Notes: generated by a model not told the origin, from the letters alone. A stretch of DNA of 55,400 bases from Bacteroidales bacterium (GCA_016342645.1 JAEINX010000010.1:1-55400); one strand, 5' to 3'. Counted from the stretch's first letter, positions 8,978 to 18,485 are shown. Made by a program: numbers and translations.

Positions 8978-11146
8978 TTATTTAATAATTGTCATTTCTT
9001 CTATCAAATGGCTTGCTTCGGCAAATTTGTCAATCAAAAACAAACAATAGCGAATATCCAATGAAATATTTCTGCATTGTTCAGGGTCGTACATCAGGTC
9101 ACTCATTGTTCCTTCCCAGCATCTATCAAAGTTGATACCTATCAATTGACCTTCAGCATTTAAAACAGGGCTACCAGAATTCCCTCCTGTCGTATGATTT
9201 GTTGCTATAAAACAAACATGCATGCTTTGGTCTTCATCGGCATATTGCCCGTAATCTTTATTATTATAAAGTTCTTTTAGTTTTTCTTCTACAACATAAT
9301 CATAAATATCAGGGTCTTCTTTTTCCATTATTCCGCTTAGTGTTGTGAAATATTGATAGAAAACTGCATCGTTTGGCTCATATCCCGAAACTTTTCCATA
9401 ATGAACTCTTATGCTTGAGTTTGCGTCAGGATAAAAACGTTTATCTGAATCTTTTTCCATTAAAGCTTTCATATATATTCTTTGAAGGCTGTCTAATTCG
9501 GTGTTATATTCAGCCAGTTTGGGCCTTATATTTTGGAAATAATAGTCGTATATACTTTTGGATAAAATGTAAGCCGGATCTTTTAGTATTTTTTTGTATT
9601 TTGATTTTTTATAGCTATCAAGAAATTTATTGACTTTCAAATCAGATGTCATGAAGGATTTTCCATAAATGTAATCGGCATAAAGCGAGAAGTCATTATG
9701 AAATTTTTTCTCAATAAAATTAAAAATACTTGGAAGCTGCGATTTATTGATATTTCTATGATAAGCAGTAAGCATTTCGATAAATATTTCTTTATCAATT
9801 GGCAAGTAATAATCTTTAAAATATCTTGCCGAAGATTTTTTTAAACTTTCAAGCGACTCTTCAATATTTTCTTTTGTTGATTTCTTCTCCTTACTAATTG
9901 ATATTAAATCGTTGTACGACCGAGCATAACGAACTATTTCAATACCCAGTCCTGCTTCAATTAAATAATCAAATGAAAGTCTGACAGGTTTAAGTTGTTC
10001 GTATAATTCATTAAAACTATTTAGCAAATTTCCATACTTTTTCATTCTATTTGGATTTGCATTTGCCCATTCGAGGAATTCAGTTTCAGTTTGATTTTTT
10101 TTATTTAACCCGTCAAGTTTGTTAATTCCTCGGCTTTCACCAATCATTTTCTTCCAACCGTTGGCAATTCCGGCTGATTTTGATGCATACTGAATGCGAA
10201 CCAAATCGCTATTGTTTCTTGCTTTTTCAATTATTTCAAGTCTTTTTTCTCTTAATTTTATTCTAACCGGATTTTCGATTTCGGTAATAAGTTCGACTGC
10301 CGAAGCGGGCAGATATTCCTGAGTTCGGCCCGGATAACCGAAGACAAAAGTGAAATCGCCTTCTTCAACACCAGCTATAGAAACAGGCAGGTGATATTTT
10401 GGCTTGTAAGGAATATTTGTTTCGGCATATTCGGCAGGCTGATTTTCTTCATTTGTATAAATCCTGAAAATAGAAAAATCACCTGTATGACGTGGCCACA
10501 TCCAATTGTCGGTATCTCCACCGAATTTACCAATGTTAGAGGGAGGAGCACCAACAAGACGAATATCCTCGAATACTTCCGAAACTATTAAATAAAATTC
10601 ATTACCATAATAAAAGGCTTTAACATTTGCTTTGTAATCGGTTCCTTCAACAGCTTCTTCCTCAACTCTCTTAGAATTTTCGGAAATAATCGAATCTCGT
10701 TCGGCCTCAGTTAAATAATCATCAACATTTTCTAAGATTTTCTCAGTTACGTCTTCCATCCTGATTAACATTGTTACGGTCAAACCCGGATTTGAAAGTT
10801 CTTCGGATTTATCCATTGCCCAAAAACCATCAGTTAAATAATCATGCTCAATTGAACTATGGCGTTGAATAGCACCATATCCACAATGATGATTTGTTAG
10901 AAGCAAACCCTGATCGGAAATAATTTCTCCGGTGCAACCTCTTCCAAATAAAACAATTGCATCTTTCAAACTCGAATGATTTATGCTGTAAATGTCTTCA
11001 GCAGAAATTTTCATACCCATATCCTGCATCTCCGATTCATTTAATGATTCGAGCAAAATAGGAATCCACATTCCTTCATCGGCTTTAGAATGTCCGATAA
11101 ATAGAAAAATACATAGCGTGATAAAAATATTTTTTAAATGTTTCAT
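8978..11146 (-). CDS. Dipeptidyl-peptidase 11-type S46 serine peptidase
   Basis: Periplasmic peptidase that removes dipeptides from oligopeptide N-termini, feeding amino-acid catabolism. Its 722 residues and signal peptide (ends near residue 22) fit family S46. The catalytic His is in TNHHCGYG (86-87), a conserved Asp is in RHTGDFS (Asp223), and the nucleophile is Ser657 in GGNSGSP. The specificity position after NFD is Arg675. In the Porphyromonas gingivalis enzymes the corresponding residue is Arg673 in DPP11, giving Asp/Glu preference, and Gly in DPP7. This therefore predicts acidic P1 preference. Spacing from nucleophile to this residue (18) matches DPP11 (655 to 673). Confidence 0.92.
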   Translation of the reverse strand: MKHLKNIFITLCIFLFIGHSKADEGMWIPILLESLNESEMQDMGMKISAEDIYSINHSSLKDAIVLFGRGCTGEIISDQGLLLTNHHCGYGAIQRHSSIEHDYLTDGFWAMDKSEELSNPGLTVTMLIRMEDVTEKILENVDDYLTEAERDSIISENSKRVEEEAVEGTDYKANVKAFYYGNEFYLIVSEVFEDIRLVGAPPSNIGKFGGDTDNWMWPRHTGDFSIFRIYTNEENQPAEYAETNIPYKPKYHLPVSIAGVEEGDFTFVFGYPGRTQEYLPASAVELITEIENPVRIKLREKRLEIIEKARNNSDLVRIQYASKSAGIANGWKKMIGESRGINKLDGLNKKNQTETEFLEWANANPNRMKKYGNLLNSFNELYEQLKPVRLSFDYLIEAGLGIEIVRYARSYNDLISISKEKKSTKENIEESLESLKKSSARYFKDYYLPIDKEIFIEMLTAYHRNINKSQLPSIFNFIEKKFHNDFSLYADYIYGKSFMTSDLKVNKFLDSYKKSKYKKILKDPAYILSKSIYDYYFQNIRPKLAEYNTELDSLQRIYMKALMEKDSDKRFYPDANSSIRVHYGKVSGYEPNDAVFYQYFTTLSGIMEKEDPDIYDYVVEEKLKELYNNKDYGQYADEDQSMHVCFIATNHTTGGNSGSPVLNAEGQLIGINFDRCWEGTMSDLMYDPEQCRNISLDIRYCLFLIDKFAEASHLIEEMTIIK

Positions 11147-11226
11147 TGTTAAATTTTTATATGATTAAATTGATTTATTGCAATATGGTGATAGCGTATG
11201 TCCATAAAGTTTTTTTTCTTTTAAAA

Positions 11227-11325
11227 CCGTTAAAACGGTTAAATGGCTCCATATTTCATTAGCCCACGACTTAAGTCGTGGGTTGCTTAAAACATGCTGT
11301 TTCGAAAACCATTTTAATGGTTTAT
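11227..11325. repeat. Cluster of three short palindromes (dispersed Bacteroidota-type element)
   Basis: Three perfect hairpins are lined up: AACCGTT-aa-AACGGTT (11227-11242), the 20-base palindrome CCCACGACTTAAGTCGTGGG (11265-11284) and AAACCATT-tt-AATGGTTT (11308-11325). They fill most of the gap between the S46 peptidase and ridA genes. The central palindrome resembles strings dispersed in many Bacteroidota genomes, possibly mobilised by REP-type transposases. The remaining gap sequence up to 11477 shows no gene. Confidence 0.7.
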
Positions 11326-11477
11326 TAATAATATTATGGATGGACATTAATTTTTATTATTTCTTTTGTTCTTATAAAGCTTTTCTTTTCTAATAAACTT
11401 TTATCTCATTATTAATAAGTAATATTTTAAGGCATTATTGCCTCTATATTCTTATACCCTTATTTCCACTATTTCCC

Positions 11478-11855
11478 TTATTTCACAGCAATACAAGAAA
11501 TTTCAACATCAACGTTTTTTGGTAATCCAGTTACGGCAACAGCTTCTCTTGCAGGTGGATTCTCAGGAAAATAATTTCCATAAACTTCATTCACTTCACT
11601 ATAAATTTCCATTGAAGATAGGAAAATGGAGCATTTTACAATATTTGAAAAATCCATTCCTGTTTCTTTAAGAATAGCTTTTATATTACTCATAATTTGT
11701 TGAGTTTGTGTTTTTATGCTATCATTATTTAAATTACCTGTGTATGGATCAATTGAAATTTGTCCTGAAATATATAAGGTTCCATTAGCAAGAATTGCCT
11801 GACTATATGGAGCTATTGGTTTGGGAGCATCCGAAATATTTATTATTTTTTTCAT
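11478..11855 (-). CDS. ridA: RidA family reactive-intermediate deaminase
   Basis: Hydrolyses reactive enamine/imine intermediates released by PLP enzymes such as threonine dehydratase, yielding 2-ketoacids and ammonia. At 125 residues it has the standard length. Typical segments are APKPIAPYSQAI at the N-terminus, LYISGQI, the central helix, PPAREAVAV with the conserved Arg, and the C-terminal VEISCIAV. It is monocistronic, next to the tRNA-Arg gene. Confidence 0.92.
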   Translation of the reverse strand: MKKIINISDAPKPIAPYSQAILANGTLYISGQISIDPYTGNLNNDSIKTQTQQIMSNIKAILKETGMDFSNIVKCSIFLSSMEIYSEVNEVYGNYFPENPPAREAVAVTGLPKNVDVEISCIAVK

Positions 11856-11951
11856 TTATAAGGTTTGATTTTCGTGCAAATATAAAAAGACTTTATAGAA
11901 AGTAAACTGTCGATTGCCGACTGCCAACTGCTGACTGCGGACTTTTTAGAG

Positions 11952-12025
11952 TGACTCCGGAGGGACTCGAACCCCCAACCCTCTGATCCGAAGTCAGATA
12001 TTCTATCCAGTTGAACTACGGAGCC
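11952..12025 (-). tRNA. tRNA-Arg (anticodon UCG)
   Basis: The 74-base cloverleaf can be drawn by hand. The acceptor GGCTCCG pairs with CGGAGTC (one G-U) with discriminator A. The anticodon stem TCTGA/TCAGA encloses loop CTTCGGA with anticodon TCG. The T arm GGGGG-TTCGAGT-CCCTC has one G-U. CCA is not encoded. It should read CGN codons, mainly CGA. Confidence 0.95.
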
Positions 12026-12160
12026 AATTTGGCTGCAAAGTTAATAAATCACTTTAATTATAATCAGAAAATACTATGATAAAGTTAAGGCTAATCTACT
12101 ATTATAATAAAAAATGTCTAATTTTGAATTTTATTTATAAAATTACTTAATTTTAAATTT

Positions 12161-13234
12161 ATGTCAGAAAAGATTTCAAATACAATTAAACCGGGATTTG
12201 TTGCCGGAGATGATATTCAAAAAATATTCGAAATTGCAAAGGAAAATAAGTTCGCATTACCTGCTGTAAATGTTGTTGGTACGGATTCAATAAACGCTAC
12301 TTTAGAAGCAGCCAAAGATGTAAACTCACCTATTATTATTCAATTTTCAAGTGGAGGGGCTGCATTTTATGCAGGTAAAGCTCTAAATAATGAGATTGCT
12401 CAAGTTCAGGGTGCAATTTCCGGAGCAAAGCACATTCATCAGCTTGCCGAATTTTATGGAATACCTGTAATAATTCACACCGATCATGCTGCTAAAAAAC
12501 TGTTGCCTTGGATAGATGCACTTTTAGATGCGGGTGAAAAACATTTTAAAGAATGTGGAAAACCATTGTTTAGTTCTCACATGCTTGATCTTTCGGCTGA
12601 ACCGATTGAAGAAAATATTGAAATAAGTAAAAAATATCTTCAACGTATGAGCAAAATAGGTATGACACTTGAAATTGAACTCGGGATAACCGGAGGAGAA
12701 GAAGACGGTGTTGATAATACGGATATTGATAGCTCAAGATTATATACACAACCTGAGGAGGTTGCTTATGCCTATGAAGAGTTAAGCAAAATTAGTCATA
12801 GATTTACAATTGCAGCAGCTTTTGGAAATGTTCATGGTGTTTATAAACCGGGAAACGTAAAGCTGGAACCAATAATTTTAAATAATTCTCAAAAATTTAT
12901 TCAGGAAAAATTTAATACATCTAAAAATCCTGTAAGTTTTGTGTTTCACGGTGGATCGGGATCACCGCAAGAAAAAATTCGTGAAGCAATTTCTTATGGA
13001 GTAATTAAAATGAATATTGATACCGACACACAATGGGCTTTTTGGGATGGTGTGAAAAATTATTCGGAAAAATATCATGATTTTTTACAGGGGCAAATCG
13101 GTAATCCTGAAGGAGAAGATAAACCTAATAAAAAATATTATGATCCCAGAAAATGGTTACGAGAAGGTGAAAATTCTATAATTGAAAGATTAAAAATTGC
13201 TTTTAATGATTTGAATGCAATTGATAAGTATTAA
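12161..13234 (+). CDS. fbaA: Class II fructose-bisphosphate aldolase
   Basis: Zinc-dependent glycolytic and gluconeogenic aldolase that cleaves or forms fructose 1,6-bisphosphate. Its 357 residues and sequence match the E. coli FbaA (class IIa) type. HTDHAAKKLLPW carries catalytic Asp108 and zinc ligand His109. The Glu-rich loop ELGITGGEEDG follows, then GNVHGVYKPG and FHGGSGSP with further ligands and phosphate-binding residues. A TAATTTTG string at 12119-12126 may be its -7 box. Transcribed alone from its own strand. Confidence 0.96.
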   Translation: MSEKISNTIKPGFVAGDDIQKIFEIAKENKFALPAVNVVGTDSINATLEAAKDVNSPIIIQFSSGGAAFYAGKALNNEIAQVQGAISGAKHIHQLAEFYGIPVIIHTDHAAKKLLPWIDALLDAGEKHFKECGKPLFSSHMLDLSAEPIEENIEISKKYLQRMSKIGMTLEIELGITGGEEDGVDNTDIDSSRLYTQPEEVAYAYEELSKISHRFTIAAAFGNVHGVYKPGNVKLEPIILNNSQKFIQEKFNTSKNPVSFVFHGGSGSPQEKIREAISYGVIKMNIDTDTQWAFWDGVKNYSEKYHDFLQGQIGNPEGEDKPNKKYYDPRKWLREGENSIIERLKIAFNDLNAIDKY

Positions 13235-13256
13235 TATAAAAACATCATATTTTATA

Positions 13257-13287
13257 TTGATTTATTAAAAAAGAATTATTACTTTTG
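13257..13287 (+). promoter_or_regulatory. Promoter of the receiver-domain gene (TTG-N20-TACTTTTG)
   Basis: TTG at 13257-13259 and TACTTTTG at 13280-13287 are 20 bases apart, the ideal Bacteroidota primary sigma-factor arrangement. The start codon of the receiver gene is 65 bases downstream of the -7 box. Confidence 0.65.
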
Positions 13288-13352
13288 AAAAAAAATAAAT
13301 TTTTTCCTTAATAACCAAAGAATTAGGATTAAATAATTTAAATATATTTGTA

Positions 13353-13745
13353 ATGACGACTTCTGATAAATACCCAAACTGGCAAGGGAAATTAATATTA
13401 ATTGTTGAAGACGTTGAACATAATTATATGTTCTTTAGTGCCTTGTTGAAACTCACACATGCTGAGGTGAAAATAACAACGGATGGCTTACAAGCAGTTG
13501 AATTTTGTAAAAACAATTCAAATGTTGATGCTGTTCTAATGGATTTGAAATTGCCCAAAATGACAGGCCTCGATGCCATAAAAGAAATTCGAAAATTAAG
13601 GCCTAATTTACCAATTATTGCTCAAACAGCTTATGCCTGGATTGGACAAAAGGAAAAAGTTCTTAAGCTTGGTGCAAATGAATTTTTACCAAAACCCGTA
13701 AAAAAAGATGAATTACTTAGCACTATTGCTAAGTATTTGAAATGA
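13353..13745 (+). CDS. Stand-alone response-regulator receiver protein
   Basis: CheY-like single-domain protein of 130 residues with no output domain. The phosphoacceptor is Asp64 (LMDLKLPKMTG), with the acidic pocket at Glu19/Asp20, switch Thr92 and Lys114 (PKPV). It resembles receiver domains found at the C-terminus of hybrid histidine kinases and probably serves a phosphorelay or a diffusible signal. No kinase is adjacent in the same orientation; the kinase/LytTR pair lies on the other strand. Partner unknown. Confidence 0.88.
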   Translation: MTTSDKYPNWQGKLILIVEDVEHNYMFFSALLKLTHAEVKITTDGLQAVEFCKNNSNVDAVLMDLKLPKMTGLDAIKEIRKLRPNLPIIAQTAYAWIGQKEKVLKLGANEFLPKPVKKDELLSTIAKYLK

Positions 13746-13773
13746 GAAAACGTTTCTTTTGGTTTTAATTCAT

Positions 13774-14229
13774 CTATTTTGAAGATGATGTATGGTCATG
13801 AACTATGCGCCAAGCATCCTTAGTTTTTTGAAAATAAAGTGTAAATAATCCTTTAGGGTCATCTTTTTCTCTATGCAATTCCCATCTTCCAAAAACTAAG
13901 GCATCGCTTTCTGAAATTACTTTAATATCAATTTCTGAGAATGTTAGTATGCCCATAATTGACTTATTCGGGTATGATTTTTTGTATCCCCTTAAAGTTT
14001 TTTCCCACCCATATCTAACATTTCCCCCGGAAGCAAATCTTAAAGAATCGGAACGAGAATAACCATCCATATACTTTTCGATATTCCCATTATTCCATGC
14101 TTTTTCTTGCTTGCTTAGCACAGCCATAATTTTATCCTTGATTTCTTGTTTGTCGAATGCAGTGTTTTGATTACAGGAAATAAGAATTAATGATAATAAA
14201 ATTATTATGCTTATTGATCTTAATTTCAT
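13774..14229 (-). CDS. NTF2-like (DUF4440/SnoaL-type) lipoprotein
   Basis: The N-terminal hydrophobic stretch ends in a lipobox-like LISC (Cys19), so the product is probably an envelope lipoprotein of 151 residues. The body has the NTF2/SnoaL look: a long first helix with KQEKAWNNGNIEKYMDGYS, then strands including ALVFGRWELHREKDDPKGLFTLYFQK and WRIVHDHTS. Such proteins are often uncharacterised ketosteroid-isomerase-like binders. It ends 29 bases from the convergent receiver gene. No specific substrate can be inferred. Confidence 0.8.
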   Translation of the reverse strand: MKLRSISIIILLSLILISCNQNTAFDKQEIKDKIMAVLSKQEKAWNNGNIEKYMDGYSRSDSLRFASGGNVRYGWEKTLRGYKKSYPNKSIMGILTFSEIDIKVISESDALVFGRWELHREKDDPKGLFTLYFQKTKDAWRIVHDHTSSSK

Positions 14230-14328
14230 AGTATTAAATTTGTTTTCAAAGCTTTTTTATTTTGATAAAATTATACAAAATATTTAAGATATTATGTTTT
14301 ATGCTTACAAACGATCGCCGGTTTGGAA

Positions 14329-15066
14329 TCAAAACCTAATCAATTCCGATAGAAATCCTTCTTTTCGTCTTCTTGCAACTTCAATTTCCGAACCGTCTTC
14401 CATGATAACAAAACCTCCTTCGCCTTTATGGTATTTTTCAACAAAAGCAAGATTTATTAAATGTGATTGATGAACTCTGTAGAAGTGCATTGGAGTTAGC
14501 ATCTCATCGTATTCTTTTAGAGTTTTTGTTACAAGAATTTTCTTTCCTGTTGCAAGGAAAATAGTTGTATAATTACTCTCGGACTCACACCTGATAATAT
14601 CCTTTATTTTTACAAGATGAACTCCATTAACAGTCGGCAGGGCAATTTTTTCGAAACGATTATTGTTTCCAACCAATACTTCTAATTTTTTATTAATGGA
14701 TTTAATATCCTCAATATCTGATAATCTGTTTACGGCATCTATCAATTTTTCAGGATCAATGGGTTTTAATAAATAATCAATTGCACTGAATTTAAAAGCT
14801 TTTAAAGCATATTGATCATAAGCAGTTACAAAGATTACTTTAAAATCAATTTCCTTTATTTTTTCAAGAAGATTGAAGCCTGTACCATCAGGCATTTGAA
14901 TATCAAGAAAAACCAAATCAGGATTATAAGTTGATATTTTTTCAAGCCCTGATTTCACACAATCGCCTTCAGCAACAACTGAAATATTATTACAATACTT
15001 TTTAAGAAAATTTCTTAAAGTATTTCTTCCTTTTTCTTCGTCATCAATAATTATTGATCTTATCAT
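14329..15066 (-). CDS. LytTR-family DNA-binding response regulator
   Basis: 245 residues: a receiver domain (1-120) with phosphoacceptor Asp55 in FLDIQMPDGTG and Lys in LLKPIDP, then a LytTR DNA-binding domain (about 145-243) with EKIALPTVNG, the CESESNYTTIF segment and FYRVHQSHLINL. It lies 93 bases downstream of a LytS-type histidine kinase on the same strand and is its natural partner. The regulon is unknown. Confidence 0.93.
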   Translation of the reverse strand: MIRSIIIDDEEKGRNTLRNFLKKYCNNISVVAEGDCVKSGLEKISTYNPDLVFLDIQMPDGTGFNLLEKIKEIDFKVIFVTAYDQYALKAFKFSAIDYLLKPIDPEKLIDAVNRLSDIEDIKSINKKLEVLVGNNNRFEKIALPTVNGVHLVKIKDIIRCESESNYTTIFLATGKKILVTKTLKEYDEMLTPMHFYRVHQSHLINLAFVEKYHKGEGGFVIMEDGSEIEVARRRKEGFLSELIRF

Positions 15067-15159
15067 ATCGCTAAAATATCATTCAAAAATAAATATTTTT
15101 TTTAAATATCAAATTAATTTTGCCTGTTTTGTTTCTTGAAGTTATAAATTAAATTGAGA

Positions 15160-17187
15160 TCAGGATTCTTCAAAAGGTATTAATATTTCAGCCTGAGTAC
15201 CTGCTGCTTTTCCTGTTTCATCTTTAAGATCAATGATTTTTATTGAAATACTTGTTTTGCGTTTCTCGTTTAAAAGTTCGAGCCTTTCTTTTGTTACTTG
15301 AAGCCCAAGAGATTTACGCTTCGATGAATTCTTTTTCTTTTTTTCCATTGCTATTTCTCGGCCTACTCCATCATCTTTAATTATGCAACGTATTGTATTA
15401 TACATAAGTTTGAATATAACATCAATTGTACCTTTGGTTTCTTTATACATAATTCCATGTAAAATTGCATTTTCAACAAAAGGTTGTATTAGCATTGGAG
15501 GTATTAATGTAAAATCGGTGACAATTTTCGGGTCAACAATAATATTAAAATCAAACTTATTGTTAAAACGAAGTTTCTCCAATTCCATATATAATCTCAA
15601 AGTACTAATATCATCTTCAATCGGAATAAATTCCATTCTGGAATTATCAAGAATATTTCTCATCAGAAGGGCAAATTTCGATAAATATGACTCGGCAAGA
15701 AATGCCTCATTTTCAGAAATAAAACTTTGAATAGAATTTAAGGAATTAAAAATAAAATGAGGGTTCATTTGAGTTCTCAGAAGTTTTTGCTCAATTATTA
15801 AATTATTTTTTTCAAGTTCGTTTTGAAAGTTTTTTTGACGCAATTTATAGCGTGCAAACAATAAATAAGCTGAAACACCTAATAAAAAAAGTAAAAATAT
15901 CAGCGAGTAAGTTTGGATGCGTTGCTGTGTAATCTTTAATTCTTGCTGGCTTATCTTTAAACCCCTGATTTCCTTTTCTTTTGTAAGATTATTGATTTCA
16001 TTTTCCTTTTTTTCAGTTTCATATTTGGTTTGTAATTCGGCAATTTGTTTATGAATTTCAGTTGTATAGAGACTGTCTTTTACCAATGAATACAGAATGC
16101 GATAATCTAAAGCTTCCTTATAAAACTTATTATCTTGAAAAAGAACAAAAAGATTATAATAAATATTTTGGATAAGGGGTTTAGCTTCAATTTCTTTTGC
16201 AATTTTTAGGGCATCGAAAAATGAGGCTTTTGCCTTTATAATTTGTTTTTGCTCGGCATAAACCGAAGCAATATTTAACATTGACAATGAAATTCCATAG
16301 TTAAACTTGATTTCCTTGTAAATATCTAAAGCTTGTGAAAAATTTTCATAAGCTTGTTCAACTTGCTTGAATTTTAAATAAATCAAACCAATATTGCTTA
16401 ATGTATTTGCAACATTTATTTTATCGTTTGAAATTCTTTTTAATTTTAATGCTTGGTAATGATATTCAAGAGCTAAATCATTGCTGTCAATTTCTTGATA
16501 AATTACTCCAATATTTATTAAAGCATTTGCTATTGCATTGGTATCACTAATTTCATTAGAAATTTTTAGTGAATTAAGATAGTACTCAAGGGCTTTATTG
16601 TTTTCACTCAAGCTATTATAAATGTTTCCAATATTACTGTTTGAAATTGCGATACCCTTTTTATTTCCACTTTCTTCATTTATTTTTAATTGAAAAAGCT
16701 GATTTTCGATTGCTTTTTCATATTGTCCCATTCTATTATAGGTAACCCCGATATTATTATAACAAGCTGCCATGGCATTCTTATCATTGGCTTTTATACT
16801 AATATTTAACGATTTATTATAAAATTCAAGAGCTTTATTATAATTGATTAATTTTAGCAAATAAACACTGCCAATATCTTTTAAAATTTTTGCTTGTTTT
16901 TGTAAATCATTTTGTTCTTTAGCAATTTCAAGTGATTTATTATAAAATTCAATACTTTTTTCTGGAGAAACGACTTTATAAATATCTGCTAATTGATTAT
17001 AAATTTCTTCCCTTTTATCTATTGATAATAAATTTTTATCAGCAGAATTAATCATTTTAGTAAGGCTATCAATAATGTTCTCAGATTGTGAACGACAATT
17101 ATCGGTATCAAAAATGATTAGAAATAGAATTAAGAACAATGGAGAAACAAGTGTAATTATTTTATTTGAAAGTAAAATTATCCTCAT
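15160..17187 (-). CDS. TPR-containing sensor histidine kinase, LytS/His_kinase type
   Basis: 675 residues. A signal-anchor is followed by TPR repeats (about 60-390) with the recurring pattern YNNIG-x-Y--G-YEKA, then a coiled coil rich in K and E. One transmembrane helix lies near 425-447, then the His_kinase box with phosphoacceptor His477 in QMNPHFIFNSLNS, and a C-terminal ATPase domain (HGIMYK, DDGVGRE). The TPR part should be periplasmic and sense a protein or peptide. It phosphorylates the LytTR regulator encoded 93 bases downstream. This domain order is common in Bacteroidota. Confidence 0.93.
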   Translation of the reverse strand: MRIILLSNKIITLVSPLFLILFLIIFDTDNCRSQSENIIDSLTKMINSADKNLLSIDKREEIYNQLADIYKVVSPEKSIEFYNKSLEIAKEQNDLQKQAKILKDIGSVYLLKLINYNKALEFYNKSLNISIKANDKNAMAACYNNIGVTYNRMGQYEKAIENQLFQLKINEESGNKKGIAISNSNIGNIYNSLSENNKALEYYLNSLKISNEISDTNAIANALINIGVIYQEIDSNDLALEYHYQALKLKRISNDKINVANTLSNIGLIYLKFKQVEQAYENFSQALDIYKEIKFNYGISLSMLNIASVYAEQKQIIKAKASFFDALKIAKEIEAKPLIQNIYYNLFVLFQDNKFYKEALDYRILYSLVKDSLYTTEIHKQIAELQTKYETEKKENEINNLTKEKEIRGLKISQQELKITQQRIQTYSLIFLLFLLGVSAYLLFARYKLRQKNFQNELEKNNLIIEQKLLRTQMNPHFIFNSLNSIQSFISENEAFLAESYLSKFALLMRNILDNSRMEFIPIEDDISTLRLYMELEKLRFNNKFDFNIIVDPKIVTDFTLIPPMLIQPFVENAILHGIMYKETKGTIDVIFKLMYNTIRCIIKDDGVGREIAMEKKKKNSSKRKSLGLQVTKERLELLNEKRKTSISIKIIDLKDETGKAAGTQAEILIPFEES

Positions 17188-17342
17188 AATGAATTTAAAT
17201 AATTTTTTAAAAGTACAAAAATTGTAATTAATTTATTTTTATTACCTACCCTTTAGCTAAATTTTATTTTATTATCAGCAAACATGTACATATATTTCCT
17301 CTGAAAAAAAATTGAAATAAATAGGACAGAGGTAACCTCCGT

Positions 17343-17388
17343 ATAAATTTTTTCATATGTTTGTGTATATTTATATGAAAAAATTTAT
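17343..17388. promoter_or_regulatory. Perfect 16-base inverted repeat spanning a TATGTTTG box
   Basis: Arms ATAAATTTTTTCATAT (17343-17358) and its exact reverse complement (17373-17388) enclose a 14-base spacer. TATGTTTG (17356-17363) at the left arm/spacer border fits TAnnTTTG. The repeat lies in the gap between the divergent kinase and EamA genes, 24 bases before the transporter start. It could be an operator or a structured leader. No -33 TTG is evident. Confidence 0.5.
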
Positions 17389-17412
17389 GTCGGTTTGTAA
17401 GAAATTAAAAAT

Positions 17413-18342
17413 TTGTTTTTGAACAAAATTATTAAAGCACATATAGCCTTATTTTCTGCAAATCTTATTTTTGGATTAAACTATGTTATTGCTAAAGGGA
17501 TTATGCCTGATTATCTCCAGCCAAAGGCAATAATTTTTATTAGAACTTTTATGGCAGCAATAGTGTTTTGGATGTTTCACAGTTTTTTTATAAAAGAAAA
17601 AGTCCAAAAAAAGGATATTTTGAAGCTTGCATTATGTGCTGCTTGTGGAGTTGCTTTCAACCAAATTTTATTTTTTGAAGGTTTAAATTTGACTACAGCA
17701 ATAAATTCTTCCTTAATTTTCACTTCAACACCTATTATTGTTTTAGTGCTCTCAATATTTTTGCTTAGAGAAACTATCACCAAAAATAAAATCATCGGGC
17801 TTATTCTTGGACTGGGTGGTGCCATAATACTTATTTTAAACGAAGGAAAAATATCTTTTGAGTCGGATACCTTTGTCGGCAATTTATTGACAATAATAGC
17901 TGGTACTTCCTATTCTATATATCTTGTCTTAATCAAACCTTTAGCGTTAAAATACAAACCTATTACACTCTTAAAATGGTTGTTTCTTTTCGGATTTCTG
18001 TTGGCTTCACCTTTCTGTTTTAATGACTTTTTGGAAACAAACTGGGAGTTTATTCCGTTAAATATTTGGTTATCTATACTGTATGTTGTTTTTGGAACTA
18101 CAATAATTGCCTACCTATTAAACAACTACTCTCTGCGAACATTAAGCCCAACAGTTGTAAGTGCTTATATTTATTCTCAGCCCATCATCGCCACTATTAT
18201 AGCCATGGTTTATAGAGGCGAAAAATTGTTTATTAACAACATAATAGCAGGGATTTTAATATTTATTGGAATTTATTTTGTGGGAATAAAAAAAAATCAT
18301 AAAAAACCACCTGCTTATGAAATAAAAAGCAAAATAAAATAG
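17413..18342 (+). CDS. EamA/DMT-family transporter
   Basis: 309 residues with about ten hydrophobic helices in two EamA repeats (about 8-137 and 150-290). This is the drug/metabolite transporter fold that exports amino acids, metabolites or drugs across the inner membrane. FIRTFMAAIVF and SPTVVSAYIYSQPIIATI are typical of the first and second repeats. No ATG exists near the expected N-terminus; TTG at 17413 or 17419 is the likely start, since the next ATG (residue 31) would delete the first helix. Substrate unknown. The C-terminus is Lys-rich and cytoplasmic. Confidence 0.85.
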   Translation: MFLNKIIKAHIALFSANLIFGLNYVIAKGIMPDYLQPKAIIFIRTFMAAIVFWMFHSFFIKEKVQKKDILKLALCAACGVAFNQILFFEGLNLTTAINSSLIFTSTPIIVLVLSIFLLRETITKNKIIGLILGLGGAIILILNEGKISFESDTFVGNLLTIIAGTSYSIYLVLIKPLALKYKPITLLKWLFLFGFLLASPFCFNDFLETNWEFIPLNIWLSILYVVFGTTIIAYLLNNYSLRTLSPTVVSAYIYSQPIIATIIAMVYRGEKLFINNIIAGILIFIGIYFVGIKKNHKKPPAYEIKSKIK

Positions 18343-18458
18343 TTTTATATATAATATATTAGAAAACTTGATGAAGAAAAGATTCAAAATGTTATTTGTT
18401 TTTCTAAAAATTGATTTTCATCTTTTGAATCAACATCTTTTAAAGCATTTTGACGAAC

Positions 18459-18485
18459 GATATTTTTTTAAAGAAAAAAAATATC
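18459..18485. terminator. A/T hairpin after the transporter gene
   Basis: GATATTTTTTT (18459-18469) pairs with AAAAAAAATATC (18474-18485) around an AAAG loop, about 115 bases after the transporter stop. It is weak because the stem is nearly all A-T and no separate T tract follows. A longer imperfect pairing around GATTCAAAA precedes it. Confidence 0.3.

Noticed and set aside
11165..11347. 60-residue minus-strand frame over the palindrome cluster
   Set aside because: The peptide is just a translation of the hairpins; such peptides appear wherever this element occurs.
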